64,000 bases of DNA from Hemerocallis citrina (GCA_017893485.1 CM030366.1:98763085-98827084), one strand, 5' to 3'; positions 32,340-44,343 are shown, counted from the first letter of the stretch. The notes: generated by a model not told the origin, from the sequence alone. Numbers and translations are program-made.

Positions 32340-33655
32340 TTAGTCAGTAAGGACGACCACCGAGTGGGATTGGAAATAGGGACGGAGCTTTCGGGCCGCC
32401 ATGACCAAGGCGAGTGCCATCTTTTCCATTTTCGGATAACGGAGTTCGGCGTCGCGGAGCACCTTACTCACGTAATAGATTGGCTTTTGCATCTTATCCT
32501 CTTCCCTCACGAGGACCACGCTAAGTGTTTTCTCCGAAGCTGTGAGGTAGAGGTAGAGGACCTCTCCAGGTGCCGACTTACTCAGGAGAGGGGGGTTGGA
32601 CAAATACTCTTTGAGCTTGTCAAAGGACTCCTGTTGCTGCGGCCCCCACTCGAAGCCTTTAGCCCCTCTGAGGGCTTTGAAGAAGGGTAGGCACTTTTCT
32701 CCGGACTTGGAGAGGAATCGCCCGATTGTGGCGAGGCACCCCATGAATCTCCGCACCTCTTTGACGTTGGAAGGGGAGCCATTTTGAGAATGGCTTGGAT
32801 CATTTCGGTGTTGGACTCTATGCCTCTCTGGCTGACCATAAATCCCAGAAATTTGCCTGATGAGACACCGAACGCACACTTGTTCGGGTTTAGTCTCATA
32901 TTGTGCCTCCTGAGCACCTTGAAGGCTTCTTGAAGGTCGAGGGTGTGCTCCTACCCTCGAGTTCTCTTGACCAATATGTCATCAACTTAGACCTTCATGT
33001 TTCGGCCAATCTGATCTCGGAAGACCTTGTTCACCAGGCACTGATAGGTAGCCCCCGCGTTTTTCAAGTCGAAGGGCATAACACGGTAGGAGTAGAGGCC
33101 TTGGTTCGTCACGAATGAGGTCTTTGGGATGTCCGAAGGGAACATCATGATTTGGTTGTATCCTTAAAAGGCATCCATAAAAATGAGGAGCTCGTGCCCA
33201 AAAGTTGCATCGATGAGGGCATCGATGCTGGAAAGAGGGAAGGGGTCCTTCGGGCAAGCCTTATTGAGATCAGTGAAGTCAATGCATATCCTCCAACTTG
33301 CATTGGCCTTCTTGACCATTACCACGTTGGAGAGCCACTCAGGGTAGTTTACCTCCTGAATGAAGCGAGCGTTGAGGAGTTTCTCAACCTCCTCCTTGAT
33401 CGCCTGTTGCCTCTCGGGGACAAACTTTCACCTCTTCTGCTAGACAGGCTTGATCCCAGGGGTGACGCTTAGATGGTGCATTGAGAGCTCCTCCGAGATT
33501 CTGAGCATGTCTGCTGCAGTCCATGCGAAAAGGTCGCGATTCTCCCGTATGCACCGGGAGATATCTTGCTTTATGGAGGGGGAGAGAGCTTTGCTGACGC
33601 GGAACGTCTTAGTGGTGTCTTCTTCGGAGAATGCCACTTCCTCCAGTTCGTCCAC
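32340..33655 (-). pseudogene. Tat2 reverse transcriptase and RT-linked RNase H
   Basis: Reverse transcriptase copies element RNA to DNA. The pieces at 33440-33655, 32982-33257 and 32340-32917 are in different frames. The catalytic box is readable at about 32970-32999, but its Tyr codon is a stop (TAA at 32987-32989), leaving V-D-D-I-L-V-K after it. The thumb region follows (V-R-R-F-M-G-C-L-A, F-E-W-G-P). In the first RNase H (P-I-Y-Y-V-S-K-V-L, E-K-M-A-L-A-L-V) the first catalytic Asp appears replaced (L-Y-L-T-A-S), as is usual in Tat elements, where aRNH may take over. Confidence 0.85.
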
Positions 33656-33670
33656 GGGCTCAGAGATAGT

Positions 33671-34599
33671 TTAGCCTCCTTCCTGAGGAAGTTCGAGCGC
33701 TTCCAAAGAGAGAACCGAACCCCCCATCGAGGTCATATAGCACTTCCGAGCCGCTTCTTGGCTTCCCCTCACTTCTCCCACTCCTGAGGATGTAGGGAAC
33801 TTCATCTTCATGTGGTAGGCTGAAGGGATGGCTTGAAGTGCGGCCAAACCTGGTCTACCCAGGATAACATTATAGGCGGCCTTGATATCGACCACCATGA
33901 AGTCCATTTGCTCCGTGCGAGTTGTCGGGGCCTTTCCAGTCGTTACGTCGAGGGTTATAATTTCCTCGACCGTAACTGGGACCCTTGTGAACCTGTGGAG
34001 AGTGTAGCCCACGAGCTTGAGCTAGTCCCTGGACAGCGGGAGGCCTTTGAAGGCTTCCAAGAAAAGGATGTTGACGGAGCTGCCGTTATCTACCAAGATG
34101 CGATGAACTTTGAAGTTCGCCATGCAGAGATTGATGACGAGGGCGTCGCAGTGGGGCGTGCGGATGCCGTACAGGTCCCTATCGAAGAACGTCACCGGGA
34201 CTCCGAGGCCCTTTGGGGGAGGATGGCTCTGCACGGAGTTGACCTCCCTTACGAAGGCTTTTCGGGAGGAGTTGGAATCTCCCCCCATTGGGCCCCCGTG
34301 TATCAGGTGCAAGATGCCCTCTACTTCGACCTCCAGAGTCTCGGTGCGCTGCTCATTTCGTCTGTTAGCCTCCCGAGGCGGTAGGGGCGGATCAGCTCGG
34401 TCCCTTTTTACGAACCGGTTGAGTTGCCATCTCTGAATAAGGGCCTCAATTTTATCTTTCAAGGCCCGACATTTGTCTGTGTCGTGCCCGTGGTCCCGAT
34501 GGAAACGACACCACTTACTCCGGACCCTCTTCTTTGCCAGGGTGTTCATCCTTGGGGGGGCGGTAGGAGGCCATCGTTCCCTATCTCCATGAGGATGGC
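33671..34599 (-). pseudogene. Tat2 gag C-terminus and protease
   Basis: Minus strand from the solo LTR border. First is the zinc knuckle W-C-R-F-H-R-D-H-G-H-D-T-D-K-C, with spacing C-x2-H-x4-H-x4-C. After a linker comes the aspartic protease active site I-L-V-D-N-G-S-S. A stop near 34019 and a frame change separate this from the rest of the protease at 33671-34012 (A-Y-N-V-I-L-G-R-P-G-L), the second conserved motif. Gag continues at 39850 beyond the insertion. Confidence 0.85.
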
Positions 34600-36308
34600 T
34601 GTAACGCCCCGGTCTCCACGCAACTGGGAAACCATGACACATGCCAAGATCTTTCCTTCAATTAGTCTCGAGACACAGAAAAACTGGAAAATTTAAAAAC
34701 TTTTCTTCAACACAGAGTTACTGCGCAGTAATTACAAATATCAGTTTGTAATACCAAACTGTACTGCCTGCCCCTTTTCTTTTCTTTTTTGACTCCAAAG
34801 TCAATTCTTCCAATTTCTATATCACTTTAAACATAAACTATAATAGTTATGTTTCAAAAAAAAATTGGGCAGAGTCTCCCTTGTAATTTTTGCCCAAAAC
34901 ACAGAAAAGCTTACGGAATTTTGCTCTAAATTTCGTAGCTTACATCACAGGCAATAATAATACGGGCTCCCCAGGCCAAAATGAGCATCATCACACAGGC
35001 AATATATATATATGCTCTGGGGGCCAAACTCATAACGGTTTAACAATTATCAATTAAAAAGCATAAATCCTTTTGAAAACGTAGTAAGTTTTTAGAAAAT
35101 AACCTGTAAAAACCTACCACGACGCCCGGCACTCCACAACGAAATGGGTACGGGTCCAAACCATATCCTGCTGCCTCACACTATACTCTTCATCATCATC
35201 CTCATACTTATACATCAAAAATAAAATTTAAAGCATAAATCTTTACTATTTACAATTAAAACATAACAACGAATTATAACTGGAGCTCCACTCCACGGAA
35301 CTTGTACCTACACCTCACCTCTGCACTGCTGAGGACCTGTAACAATAGGGACCTAGGGTAGCCCAGGGACTCCCTAACCCCCAAACACTAAGAGGTTAGC
35401 CATTTCTGGTGTAAGTATAATTTATTAAATAAGTAAATAAATTAAACTTACAAGTAAAAACATAACGAACTCACAATTACCAAGATAAACAAATCTTACT
35501 TGACATCTGAATATGTAAACATCATAAATGGGATTTCACATCAAATACTCTCTGAGTCATCACCTGTATGTATATCCATACCCGCTCATACCTACTTATA
35601 TTTAGTAACCATTTGAATAATCTCTCTCATAATACAATATTGATTTTACTTTCTTATATCACGTATCACCTCATAGACATATGCCTTCATTCTCATACTA
35701 CCACATTCCTTCATGTCCAACCTAACATCTCATTGCACCTTACCATTTACTTGCATTTTATCACAATGTACCCCATATCCCAACATAGTTTTGGCAATAA
35801 CATATCACACGCCAAGCCGATAGCTTGGGTAATAATCATGCACATCCCAAGTCCAACTTGGGTAATATCACATCACATCCCAAGCCCATAGCTTGATTAT
35901 TAATTTACTTCAACTATCACACTCGCAATTCATCTCGAATGGAAAAGACACGTGTACATATAATTTGTGCCTGTGTACGTTATGACTTAAACTCTAATGC
36001 AAAATTACCAATACAACAATGCTCTTATTCTAATGCAAGATTACTAATGCGGTGATGCTCTTATTCTAATGCCAGTAAGTCTCCGAAGCAACATGCAGCC
36101 CATACTACATGCGCCCATCCCAAGCCGTTTCTCCATATATAGAGATTTGAACCCGCATTATGAATTTCTAATTGTACACAACCTGTTCCTGACAATACCA
36201 CGTGACTAGTGAGGTTGCAGACGTGGTCAGTGCTACCAAGGCAGTACGCTCATGGTGTCTATGTTGCCACTACCATCCTGCTAACCGAACCTCATTCCAA
36301 AATCCAAA

Positions 36309-36412
36309 ATCATAGGGTCTCGCAAGCGCAGGGTAGCGCGAAGCCTACCCTGTGGCACCCCTGGGGTCTCGCAAGCGCAGGACTGCACAATGATCCTGTG
36401 GCACCCCAAGCC
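36309..36412 (+). repeat. Short tandem duplication in the solo LTR
   Basis: GGTCTCGCAAGCGCAGG...TGTGGCACCCC occurs twice in a row (36309 and 36363), a period of about 54 bp. Confidence 0.65.
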
Positions 36413-36999
36413 ACGGTACTTCAGGAATTAACAGCGCGAGATACGCAACCCGTGCTCCCAACTCGTAAGACGCCACCGTACGTATCCCTTTGACGGGAAG
36501 GTACAACCCAATATCACCACCTAAGGCCTGCCTCGAGGGACAAGTTGGTCGTAAGGTGCCCCCTACAACCGACTCCTCTCTTTTCGGCAAGGATCTAAGT
36601 AAAATGATCTTTGTAAGTCACCACCTTAATGATGTCCCTGACCCGAACAATCCTAGGGATGACAATATTATAAACACAACATGCTAGGCCTTAAATTAGA
36701 CTTCGCAAGATAACTCTACTAGGCTGCTCAACCTAGACTTACCAGAATCCCTCAGGATCCGGTTCATGGCCTATCGATCCAAGACCCCGGCAATACGAAC
36801 GTATTCGCATGCTACTACCTGAACTTGGATTCGTCACCCACCGGTCCGCAATCAACCAACGGTTAAGATCTGACGGCACCCGCGAAGTGACTCGTCCACA
36901 GTCTCTTAGGAGTAAGCTAAACACACGTCTTAATGGTCGATAGCCCTAGGACAATGATATCACCCTAGATGGGCATAACAAACTGCGTATTAGCTAAGA

Positions 37000-37265
37000 A
37001 GCTACATACGAGTAACCAAAAACACATACGAGCTAAACAACTACATATGGGACCAACAGCTACATACGGGCCAGTCGAGCCGCGTATGAGACAACCACAT
37101 GCATACGAGCCAAAATAAGCTCCGTATGAGACCAACATCTACATACAGGCCAGTCGAGCCGTGTATGAGACAACAACATACATACGAGCCCTATAAGCTG
37201 CGTATGAGACCCATAGCTACATACGGGCCAGTCGAGCCGCGTACGCGCAAAACCACATACAAACA
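37000..37265 (+). repeat. 78-79 bp tandem array in the solo LTR
   Basis: The block TACATACGGGCCAGTCGAGC recurs at 37061, 37140 (one change) and 37218. Between copies is the pattern CGTATGAGACAACnACAT and GCATACGAGCC. The region left of 37061 is a diverged partial unit. Sub-motifs ACATACGAG/CGTATGAG repeat several times per unit. Confidence 0.8.
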
Positions 37266-38859
37266 ACCATACAGGTAATCAAACCTAGAAGCAACCAACT
37301 GTGCTTACTAGCAAACTTGATCTTCTATAATTAGAAGTAACAGAAGAATCTACTATAATTAACTTAAGCATGGGTTTCTTCTAAAATCAACTCATCATGG
37401 CATACCTACTATAATCAACTCAAACATGAGTTTCTTTCTAAAATCAACTCAAACATGATATTCTACTACAACTTAACCATGGGTTTCTTTCTACAACAAT
37501 TCAAGCATGGATTCTTACTATATCACAAGTGTGGGTTCTTTCTCTCCAACAATCCAAATCCATAGGATGGGTTCTTGTTACTCACTACTACTAACAACTA
37601 AAATGGGTTCTTTTTCGCATACACAAATAATATAGCCATAGGAATGGGTTCTTTAGCATCCATAATTTACTCAACCCTCAAAATGGGTTCTTTCTCAACC
37701 TACAACAACTCACACCTAAAAGATGGGTTCCTTTCTTCACCTACACAAGTAGTAACCCTAAAGATGGTTCTTTCTACATATACATAAACAAATAAGGAGA
37801 GCAAACAACTAATTTTGAAGTAGAGAATCCCCACATACATAACTAATCCCTTATATCGGTTTTATATACTCAAAATAGTTAACTTCACCAAATATCACAA
37901 AAACCTATTTTCAGGCCATAAAAATCCGTATTTTCCCTCAAAGTCACTCTTTAACATAACTTCTGCCAAGTATATCAAAAAGCCATAAAATTCGGCCACA
38001 ACATAAAATATAAGTAGATACATCATACTCACATATTTCTCAACCACAAAATACATATAAATAAATTAGTACTCACATATTTCTTAAACCCACAAAATAC
38101 GTAAATAAATCAACTCACATATATCTTTAAACCACGAAAATATATAAATAATATAACTCACATATATCCTTCTTAAATCACAAATACATAGATAAATTAA
38201 TACTCACATATTCATCAACCCACAAAAATATATATAATTAAACTAACTCACCACATTTCGCGAAGGTTCGAAGCGTCACCATGCCATCCCGCATCCGAAG
38301 TCGCGAATATATCCTATCATCAATTTCAAAGAGATTAAACTCAAATAATTCAAACCAATCATAAAAGCTAATAACACTATCCCCAAATATCACACAAGCG
38401 TTTACTGAACGCTTGGGATATACACGTGCAATGCACGTAATAAACTAATGCCTATGGTATTTTCATCCCCAAATAATTACTAAAATCGCCCCCAAAATAA
38501 TCTAATAGTCCAACTACAATTTCTATCACCATACGAGAATTAATTCATATCTATATAATTCTCTTTTACAAACCCAAAACCCTATTTTACTAACAACTCA
38601 CAATCTCTCTAATAACCTACTAATTTTTCACATCTACAATTTCCAATATCTCTAAATCTCCCTACCAAAATAACCCTACTCAATAAAAATTGACCTAACT
38701 AAATTTTATACAATAAAATAGTTAGGGTTTTACCTTCGCGAAGTCCAATCAAAAATCCGACGCTACTACCATGTAGAGAATCTCTCCATTAGTCTACTCC
38801 TCACTTTAATTTGAATTTGACGAAGAATCGGAGGGGATTGAGGTGGGGTAACCGATCGG

Positions 38860-39350
38860 CGATGGGTTCGTGGGGTACTTTTTCCGATCGGGAAGAAGAA
38901 GAACGAAGGAGAAGGAAGAAGGGAGGTGGTGGAGGTTCTTTGCGCTGGGGGTGAATGAAGAAGAAGGAAAGGGAGAGGAGGCCCGGGGTTCCCTGGGTCG
39001 GCGTCGAACAAGAAGGGAGAAGAAGAAGGAAGAAGGGAACGGGAGTGAGGGGGGGGGGGGGGGGAGGGGTTTCCCTTTTGGCTGGAAGGGAGCGGAGAGG
39101 GAGAAGGGAGGAGGAGAGGCCGGGGGGGGTCCTTTTGGGTTCGGGATGGGGAACGAACGTGAAGGAGAAGAAGAAGGAAGGAGGGTTGGGTTCTCTTTTG
39201 GTTGGGAGTGAACGGGGAGAGGAAGAAGTAGGGGAAGGAAATGGAGTGGGGGACCGGGGGAGGTGGGTTCTGGGTCGGGGTGGAACCAGACGGGGAGAAG
39301 AAAAAGAAGGAAGAAGAAGGAGAAGAAAGAGAATGTGGGGGGGTCTTTTT
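38860..39350 (+). repeat. Polypurine block with degenerate tandem units
   Basis: Almost 500 bp of G/A-rich plus strand (GAAGAAGAAGGAAGAA types), with a G-run of about 14 at 39050-39063. Irregular units of about 100 bp each contain TTTTGGnTnGGGA or similar. In LTR orientation this is a pyrimidine-rich leader. ORFs on either strand are low-complexity artefacts. Confidence 0.7.
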
Positions 39351-39371
39351 GTAAAAAATGTAATAATTAAA

Positions 39372-39544
39372 GAGTAATGCTACAGCCACTACCAATTTCA
39401 CTACATTTCTCTTCACTACCTTAGGTGGCACACTCCAATAGATAGGGGATGATAGAGTAGGTGGGAGAACTCTCCAATAGGAGTATGCCACCTAAGGTAG
39501 TGAAGGAAATGGTAGTGAAATTGGTAGTGGCTCTAGCATTACTC
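39372..39544. mobile_element. Mutator-type MITE, TSD ATAATTAAA
   Basis: 173 bp with long inverted ends: GAGTAATGCTACAGCCACTA at the left, and its near complement ending TAGCATTACTC at the right, continuing inward through CACTACCTTAGGTGGCA. The 9-bp ATAATTAAA is duplicated at 39363-39371 and 39545-39553, which fits MULE elements. It is nested in the 5.2 kb solo LTR. Confidence 0.88.
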
Positions 39545-39849
39545 ATAATTAAATAAATAATGTAAAGGAGTATTGCGTATAAGCCCCCAAATCTCAATAC
39601 ATTTCAAATAAAACCCAACTCTCTACTTTAATAATCCCAACAATACAAAATACATTAAAACTACTTTGTAATAACCTGTATAAAATAATTTAATTTCGAA
39701 AGTAATAATAAAATAAACTAGGCAATAACCGATAATTCTTAATTAAAATAATTGTTATCAAAAATAACATACTCGCGTGCAATTTTCAATTGCGCTCACA
39801 TTTCGATGCAAAATAGCCATATGCTATTTTTTCGGGTCGTTACAATGGC

Positions 39850-41550
39850 AGATACACTCGCATTAAGCGGAGTGAATTTCTCGAACTGAGGATGAGGATG
39901 CCGCTGACCCCCATTGTCTTTTCGGAGCTTCTTAGCTCCTTCTTCTGCACTCTTTCGCTTGTTCCCGGAAGATAAGGCCTCGAAGGTAGGGCGACGGACG
40001 GCTTCTTCCGCTCGGATTTACTTCTCGCTCCAAAGTAGGAGCTCTGAGAAGTTCCGAGGGGGCTTCTTGGCGAGGGACGCCCTGAGGTCAGCATTGAGGA
40101 CGTTGGACTGGAAGGCGATGGTGGCGACCAAGGGTTCCAAAGAAGCAATGGAGCTAGCCTTGACAGTGAAGCATTTGACATAATTCCTTAGTCGTTCGCC
40201 CTTCTTTTGCCTGAGGAACAATAGGGTGTCCCTCGTCTTCTCGGCGCGCCGGCTGCTCACGAAATGCATGAGGAAAAGACCCTCGAACTGGTCGAAGGAG
40301 AAGATAGATGCCGGTGCAAGCCGAGAGTACCATTCCCGAGCCAGTCCCTTGAGTGTGGCCGGGAAGGTCTTGCAAAGGAGGGAGTCGGATGCATGGTGGA
40401 TCATCATGAGAGTTTTGAAACTCTCAATGTGATCTGCGGGGTCCGACTCCCCGGTATAGGTCTCGAAATGTGGAGGCTTGAAGTTGTCGGGAACTAGAGC
40501 CTCCATAATGGTATGGGAGAATGGAGGCCTGCTCGGACGAAGGTCTCTTGCAAGTCGCCCCTCGTCTCGGTCAAGCTGGCCGAGGTGCCTCTCCATCTCG
40601 TGGAGACGGCGGTAGACCGAGTCCTTCCTTTGGTCCTGTCTGGCCGAACCCCGGGACTCATTCTCATGTCGAGGAGGGCTGGGGCTGCGCTGGTGATGGC
40701 TCAGAGTAGGAGGTGGACTGACTGAGAGACGAGGGTGACTTGGGGTAGGAAGCGGACTACGAGAGCGGCGGTGGTGATCGGGAAAGGGATGGCGATGGCT
40801 CGCAGCCTGCCTAGGACTTCGGGAGCGGCAAGGATTGTGAGGAGCCGATCGAGGACTGCGGGATCGGTGAGGATGGTGAGGAGCCTGTCGAGGACTACGG
40901 GATAGGTGTGGATGGTGAGGAGCTGGTGGAGGACTGGGAGCCCTACGGCCATTGTTGGGGGCAGCATTGAGAGCCCGGAGGACCACCTCCTGAAATTGCT
41001 GAAATTCCGCCCTTATGATGGGGTCCTCCTGCTCATGATGGTCCCGAGGTGCATGGCGACCTGCCAGGGAACGGCTCCGTCTTGGGCGATGTTAGGGCAA
41101 CTCTCTTCATCTACGGGGAGAGTTGGACCCCCATCGGTTAGATCAGGGTGGTGAACGGTCCCTGGCCTGCTTGCGGAGAGGGTTCGACCCTTGTGCCCGC
41201 CTTTCCTCTAGATGGGTACGGAGATCGGGTCCGTGTTCGGTCTGCCGATTGTTGATCACGTTCCATAGATCCCTTGGAGTGGGGGGTGTATAGGAGGCCA
41301 TGGAATCGGTGTCGGCATTGTGGATGGAGACTCGAACCTGATGGACAGGTTGCTTGTGGCGACTCCATCGAGAGGGTTCCCCCCCAACCGCCTGGGGTCC
41401 CAAAGGCTACTGGACGGACTGCGGAGCTAGAGGATCAAGCTGCTGGGTTGGTTGGTTGGGAGGAAGAAGATCCCCCTACGTAGGAGGAGGAGAAGGGTGA
41501 GAGGAGGTTGTCCTTCGGTTGGAGTTTGCGGGTCTCTTCTTGGGAGGCAT
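39850..41550 (-). pseudogene. Tat2 gag
   Basis: A likely start at 41550 gives a basic N-terminus (P-P-K-K-R-P) that hits a stop near 41475. The 322-residue ORF 40018-40986 is the main part: an Arg/Ser/Pro/His-rich first half (repeats like S-R-S-P-R), then the capsid region with G-E-S-D-P-A-D-H-I-E-S-F-K-T-L-M, L-C-K-T-F-P-A-T-L-K-G-L-A-R-E-W-Y-S-R-L and F-L-R-Q-K-K-G-E-R-L. It corresponds closely to Tat1 gag at 12872-13246. The C-terminal zinc knuckle lies beyond the solo LTR at 34500. Confidence 0.88.
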
Positions 41551-41605
41551 GGCTGGGAGTTACGTGGGTTAAAGGAGGAAGACGAGATTGCTTGTCGAGT
41601 GAAGG

Positions 41606-41624
41606 TTCCCTAGATGGCGCCAAT
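41606..41624 (-). other. Tat2 primer-binding site
   Basis: Two bases after the 5' LTR the minus strand reads TTGGCGCCATCTAGGGAAC, the TGGCGCC-type site common in Tat and Athila elements. The priming tRNA (Arg, Asp or similar) cannot be settled by eye. Confidence 0.75.
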
Positions 41625-41625
41625 C

Positions 41626-42205
41626 TGTTGCTGCGGAATTCGTGTGTGGGGGCAATAGATGAGATTTGTAGGTTTGTGAGGAACTCACAAAGATCGACCC
41701 CTTCTTCTTCCTTGCTAATTTGTTGGCTCCTTGGTGCTCCCTTGCGACCTGTACAAACGTTCGAGACACCGGGATGGATCCCGGCGACGAACCCTCCGAT
41801 GCTCAAGTCAATACACAGAAAAAGTGAAGAGAAAGAGCTCAAGTATGCAAAGTGTGATCACCTTTAACAGTAGGAGGACAGGGGGGTTTTATAGTCGTCA
41901 TGGGGATCCTTTTCAGGATGAGAGTAGATCCCTATTTCTCGATGTGGCTGGTTGGGCTTGGTTACAACCATCCCCATAAGATAGGGACAAACTAGGATTT
42001 GTTCCTATCCTATTGGACTGGTCCCTAGCGGGTTGAGACCCGCTCTCTGTCTACCAGATCCGTCCACGGGCTAGCGGGTCTAAGAGAAGAGGCTCGGTGC
42101 CCGATTCGACCCGTCTGTAGTTGAAATTACCATCCTGCCCCTGTGACTTCAAGATTCGTACCTACTTTGAACGGTTCCGATTTACCCCTATTTTTAGCCA
42201 TATCA
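41626..42205 (-). repeat. Tat2 5' LTR
   Basis: 580 bp, plus strand TGTTGCTGCGGAATTC to GCCATATCA, followed by the CTTAA duplication. The TATA box CTATAAAA (minus) at 41887-41894 should drive the genomic RNA toward lower coordinates. Confidence 0.9.
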
Positions 42206-42326
42206 CTTAATAAATGGACAAATTTACAGTACATCTTTATAATTTCATCTTCTTCATAATGTTTTCGAGCCAAATTTGCCACTAATCTTATAAGTTTCAA
42301 ATACACGTAGTTTGAGGTAACTTTTA

Positions 42327-43204
42327 GGGCCTGTTTGGTTGGAGGGAAATTGAGGGGAGGGGAGGGGAGGAGATGGATTTTTTAAAATATTTCTTGTTTG
42401 GTTCAATTTTTAGGAGGAAAGGGGAGGGGAATAGAGGGGTATAAAATCCCTCCTAAGTCAATTCTGGCTCCCCTCCAATATTGGAGAGATTTGGAGGGAA
42501 GAGAAAGTAGGTCTAATTTTTTAAAATGATTTGACTAAATTGCCCTTTTTAGATATAAATTCCTAAGATCTCTCTTTCTAAAATAAAAAATAGATCCCCG
42601 ACTCTCTCTCTTTCTAAGATGGTTAGATTGCAAGTAAGTCAAGCTTGTGACATTTATTAGTTCCTGTAACATGGTTTAGATATCTAATATTTTTTAGATT
42701 GAAGCACCATTTTCATTTCTTGCTCAATGTTCACATATATAAATGATGTTGATCATAGGCACTCTCAGAGTTATTTTTGTCATCTTTTCATTTCAATATG
42801 AATGAGATATTTTTTTAAAACAACTAATTAGTATTTATTTTAGTTTTATGTTGTGGCAACCCTTTATTCGTTTTTACTATGAAGGGCTTCACATTTTTTC
42901 CCCTCTATTCATCAACTTCCTGGATTATTTTTTAGGTAATAATTGGTCGAGTTCCAAAGGCTTGAGAATTTGGACTAAAATTTTGTAGAATTTGGACTAA
43001 TTGTTTATTGGTTTTCATTATTTTGTTTATATTACCAAATTGGAATTAGAAACAATAATACATAGGCTCTCCTAAAATGTAAAATGGTATGAAAGTAATT
43101 TAATTATAAAATCTCCCCCCCCCCCCCCCTGTGAACCAAACAAGAAGAGAATTATTTTTCCTCCCCTCCCCTCCCTTCCACTCTTTTGAACCAAACAAAG
43201 TCTT
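42327..43204. mobile_element. TIR element with purine/pyrimidine-rich arms
   Basis: Left arm GGGCCTGTTTGGTTGGAGGG, then GGGGA repeats and CTTGTTTGGTTC. Right arm mirrors it (GTGAACCAAACAAGAAGAG, CCTCCCCTCC, GAACCAAACAAAGTC). The core 42545-43080 is AT-rich without ORFs, with a C-run at about 43114-43128. Ends of the GGCCTGTTTGGTT kind are common in plant DNA elements. No target duplication is evident, so the superfamily is open. A CCCTCC tract continues to 43287. Confidence 0.55.
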
Positions 43205-43472
43205 GATTAAAATCTCTCTCCTCCCTTTCCCTTCCCTCCCCTCCCCTCCCCTCCATTAAAATCCCTCCCCTCCCCTTCCCTCCTAGGAGTAAATAAGAAA
43301 TGAGCTCATATTGTTAGGGGCATATATGAAAATACACATTTTTGAAGGGCATACATGATATTAGCATACTTGTTTGGGGTATACGTGTTAAAAACCCTTA
43401 ACTAATATGCTATAATACATAATATAAGAGCGTACATTAGTAGAGAGAGATGTGTGATTAATCCCTTGTAAG
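43205..43472. other. Intergenic, CCCTCC tract then AT-rich
   Basis: Pyrimidine tract duplicated around 43222-43287, followed by unclassified AT-rich sequence. Confidence 0.35.
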
Positions 43473-43604
43473 GGCGGCCTTAGGGGTGGGCGGGTGATGC
43501 AAGCGCACATGACCCCTAATTTTTAAGAGTCTTCGATATTCAGTATACCATATGAATATTAATTACGTAATAAAAAAACTATTGTATTAACACTTACTAT
43601 TGTA

Positions 43605-43670
43605 GCTCAATTGGTTAAGGCTCACAAAGAATATGTTAAATAGATGTGGATTCAAATCATGCAAGATCTT
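43605..43670 (+). repeat. tRNA-like module
   Basis: TAGCTCAATTGGTTAAGG (A-box-like) and GGATTCAAATC (B-box-like) about 50 bp apart. It could be a SINE head or tRNA relic; no poly(A) tail or duplication is clear. Confidence 0.45.
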
Positions 43671-44171
43671 TTTTGGCAACCCTATTATTAAAAAGAAAAC
43701 TAAGATTGCACGTACAACCCATTCTCTAAGAGGTCAAGACCCGTACTCTTATAGTCGCTTAGAATTCCCAAAACGAAACAAAATCATCAGTCTCTAACAA
43801 GGAGCATGCAGCAAAAGAAAAAAAACCATCTTCTTCATAATTTTTTTCGCTTTCTCACACAAATGTTCTATCTTTATTATTGATACAACATCATTTCTTT
43901 CACTCTCTGAAACTGATTATCATCGTCCAAACTCCAAAATCTTTGATATTCTCAAAGATATTTTGCTGTGACTTTTTCCCCCGGAGTTGTTCTTTAATTG
44001 AGTTATCTTTGTCCAATCATTCTTGATATGAATCTATCAAATTTAGGGGGTCAAAAACATATTGAAATCATTCGATATTGATATAACTGTGTTCTATTTT
44101 TTTTTCTTTTCTCATGTGATGTATTTCTAGAAATCTAGAATGTCTGCCATTAGAAAATATGATTATTTATT

Positions 44172-44343
44172 GGGTAAAAGGGATATGAGCAACTTGCTCA
44201 TTTAGTAAATGAGCAATTTATTATGTGGCATGCATGTGACACATTGGACAACTAACCCTTTTAAAGTTTTTCCAATCACATGTATGCCACATCATCAATT
44301 GCTTATTTACTAAATGAGCAAGTTGCCCATACCCCTTTTCCCC
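44172..44343. mobile_element. Mutator-type MITE, TSD TTATTTATT
   Basis: 172 bp. Inverted ends of about 45 bp (GGGTAAAAGGGATATGAGCA at left, near-complement ending CCCATACCCCTTTTCCCC at right; both include CAACTTGCTCATTTAGTAAA). TTATTTATT is duplicated at 44163-44171 and 44344-44352. No coding sequence. Confidence 0.88.

Larger units (their letters stand above)
34600..39844 (-). mobile_element. Solo LTR (5.2 kb) inserted in Tat2 gag, TSD ATGGC
   Basis: ATGGC occurs at 34595-34599 and 39845-39849, and Tat2 gag is continuous across the joined flanks. On the minus strand it begins TGTAACGACCCG (39844) and ends GACCGGGGCGTTACA (34600), the same end style as the other large LTRs. No PBS or coding domain lies inside, so it is a very long solo LTR. 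It contains a MITE (39372-39544), a polypurine block, and a 78-bp array. The longest ORF (38766-39491) is low-complexity Pro/Ser/Leu from the purine tract and is not a gene. Confidence 0.8.
23677..42205 (-). mobile_element. Tat2: complete but inactive Ty3/gypsy Tat-lineage retrotransposon
   Basis: Identical CTTAA at 23672-23676 and 42206-42210 flank two LTRs of 591 and 580 bp that look about 95 percent identical by eye. Total 18.5 kb, or about 13.3 kb without the solo LTR inserted at 34600-39844. Order on the minus strand: LTR, PBS, gag, protease, RT, RNase H, second RNase H (aRNH), integrase, then a 6 kb 3' region with tandem arrays and a gene on the opposite strand, polypurine tract, LTR. 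aRNH between RT-RNH and INT plus a long 3' spacer is diagnostic for the Tat/Ogre group. Stops and frameshifts in nearly all domains show it cannot move on its own. Confidence 0.9.

Noticed and set aside
37000..37265. CRISPR-like or centromeric satellite array
   Set aside because: Units are few, directly adjacent without unique spacers, and confined to one LTR.
38766..39491. 241-residue Pro/Ser-rich ORF (minus)
   Set aside because: It is the translation of a polypyrimidine tract in a solo LTR and runs through a MITE; composition explains it.
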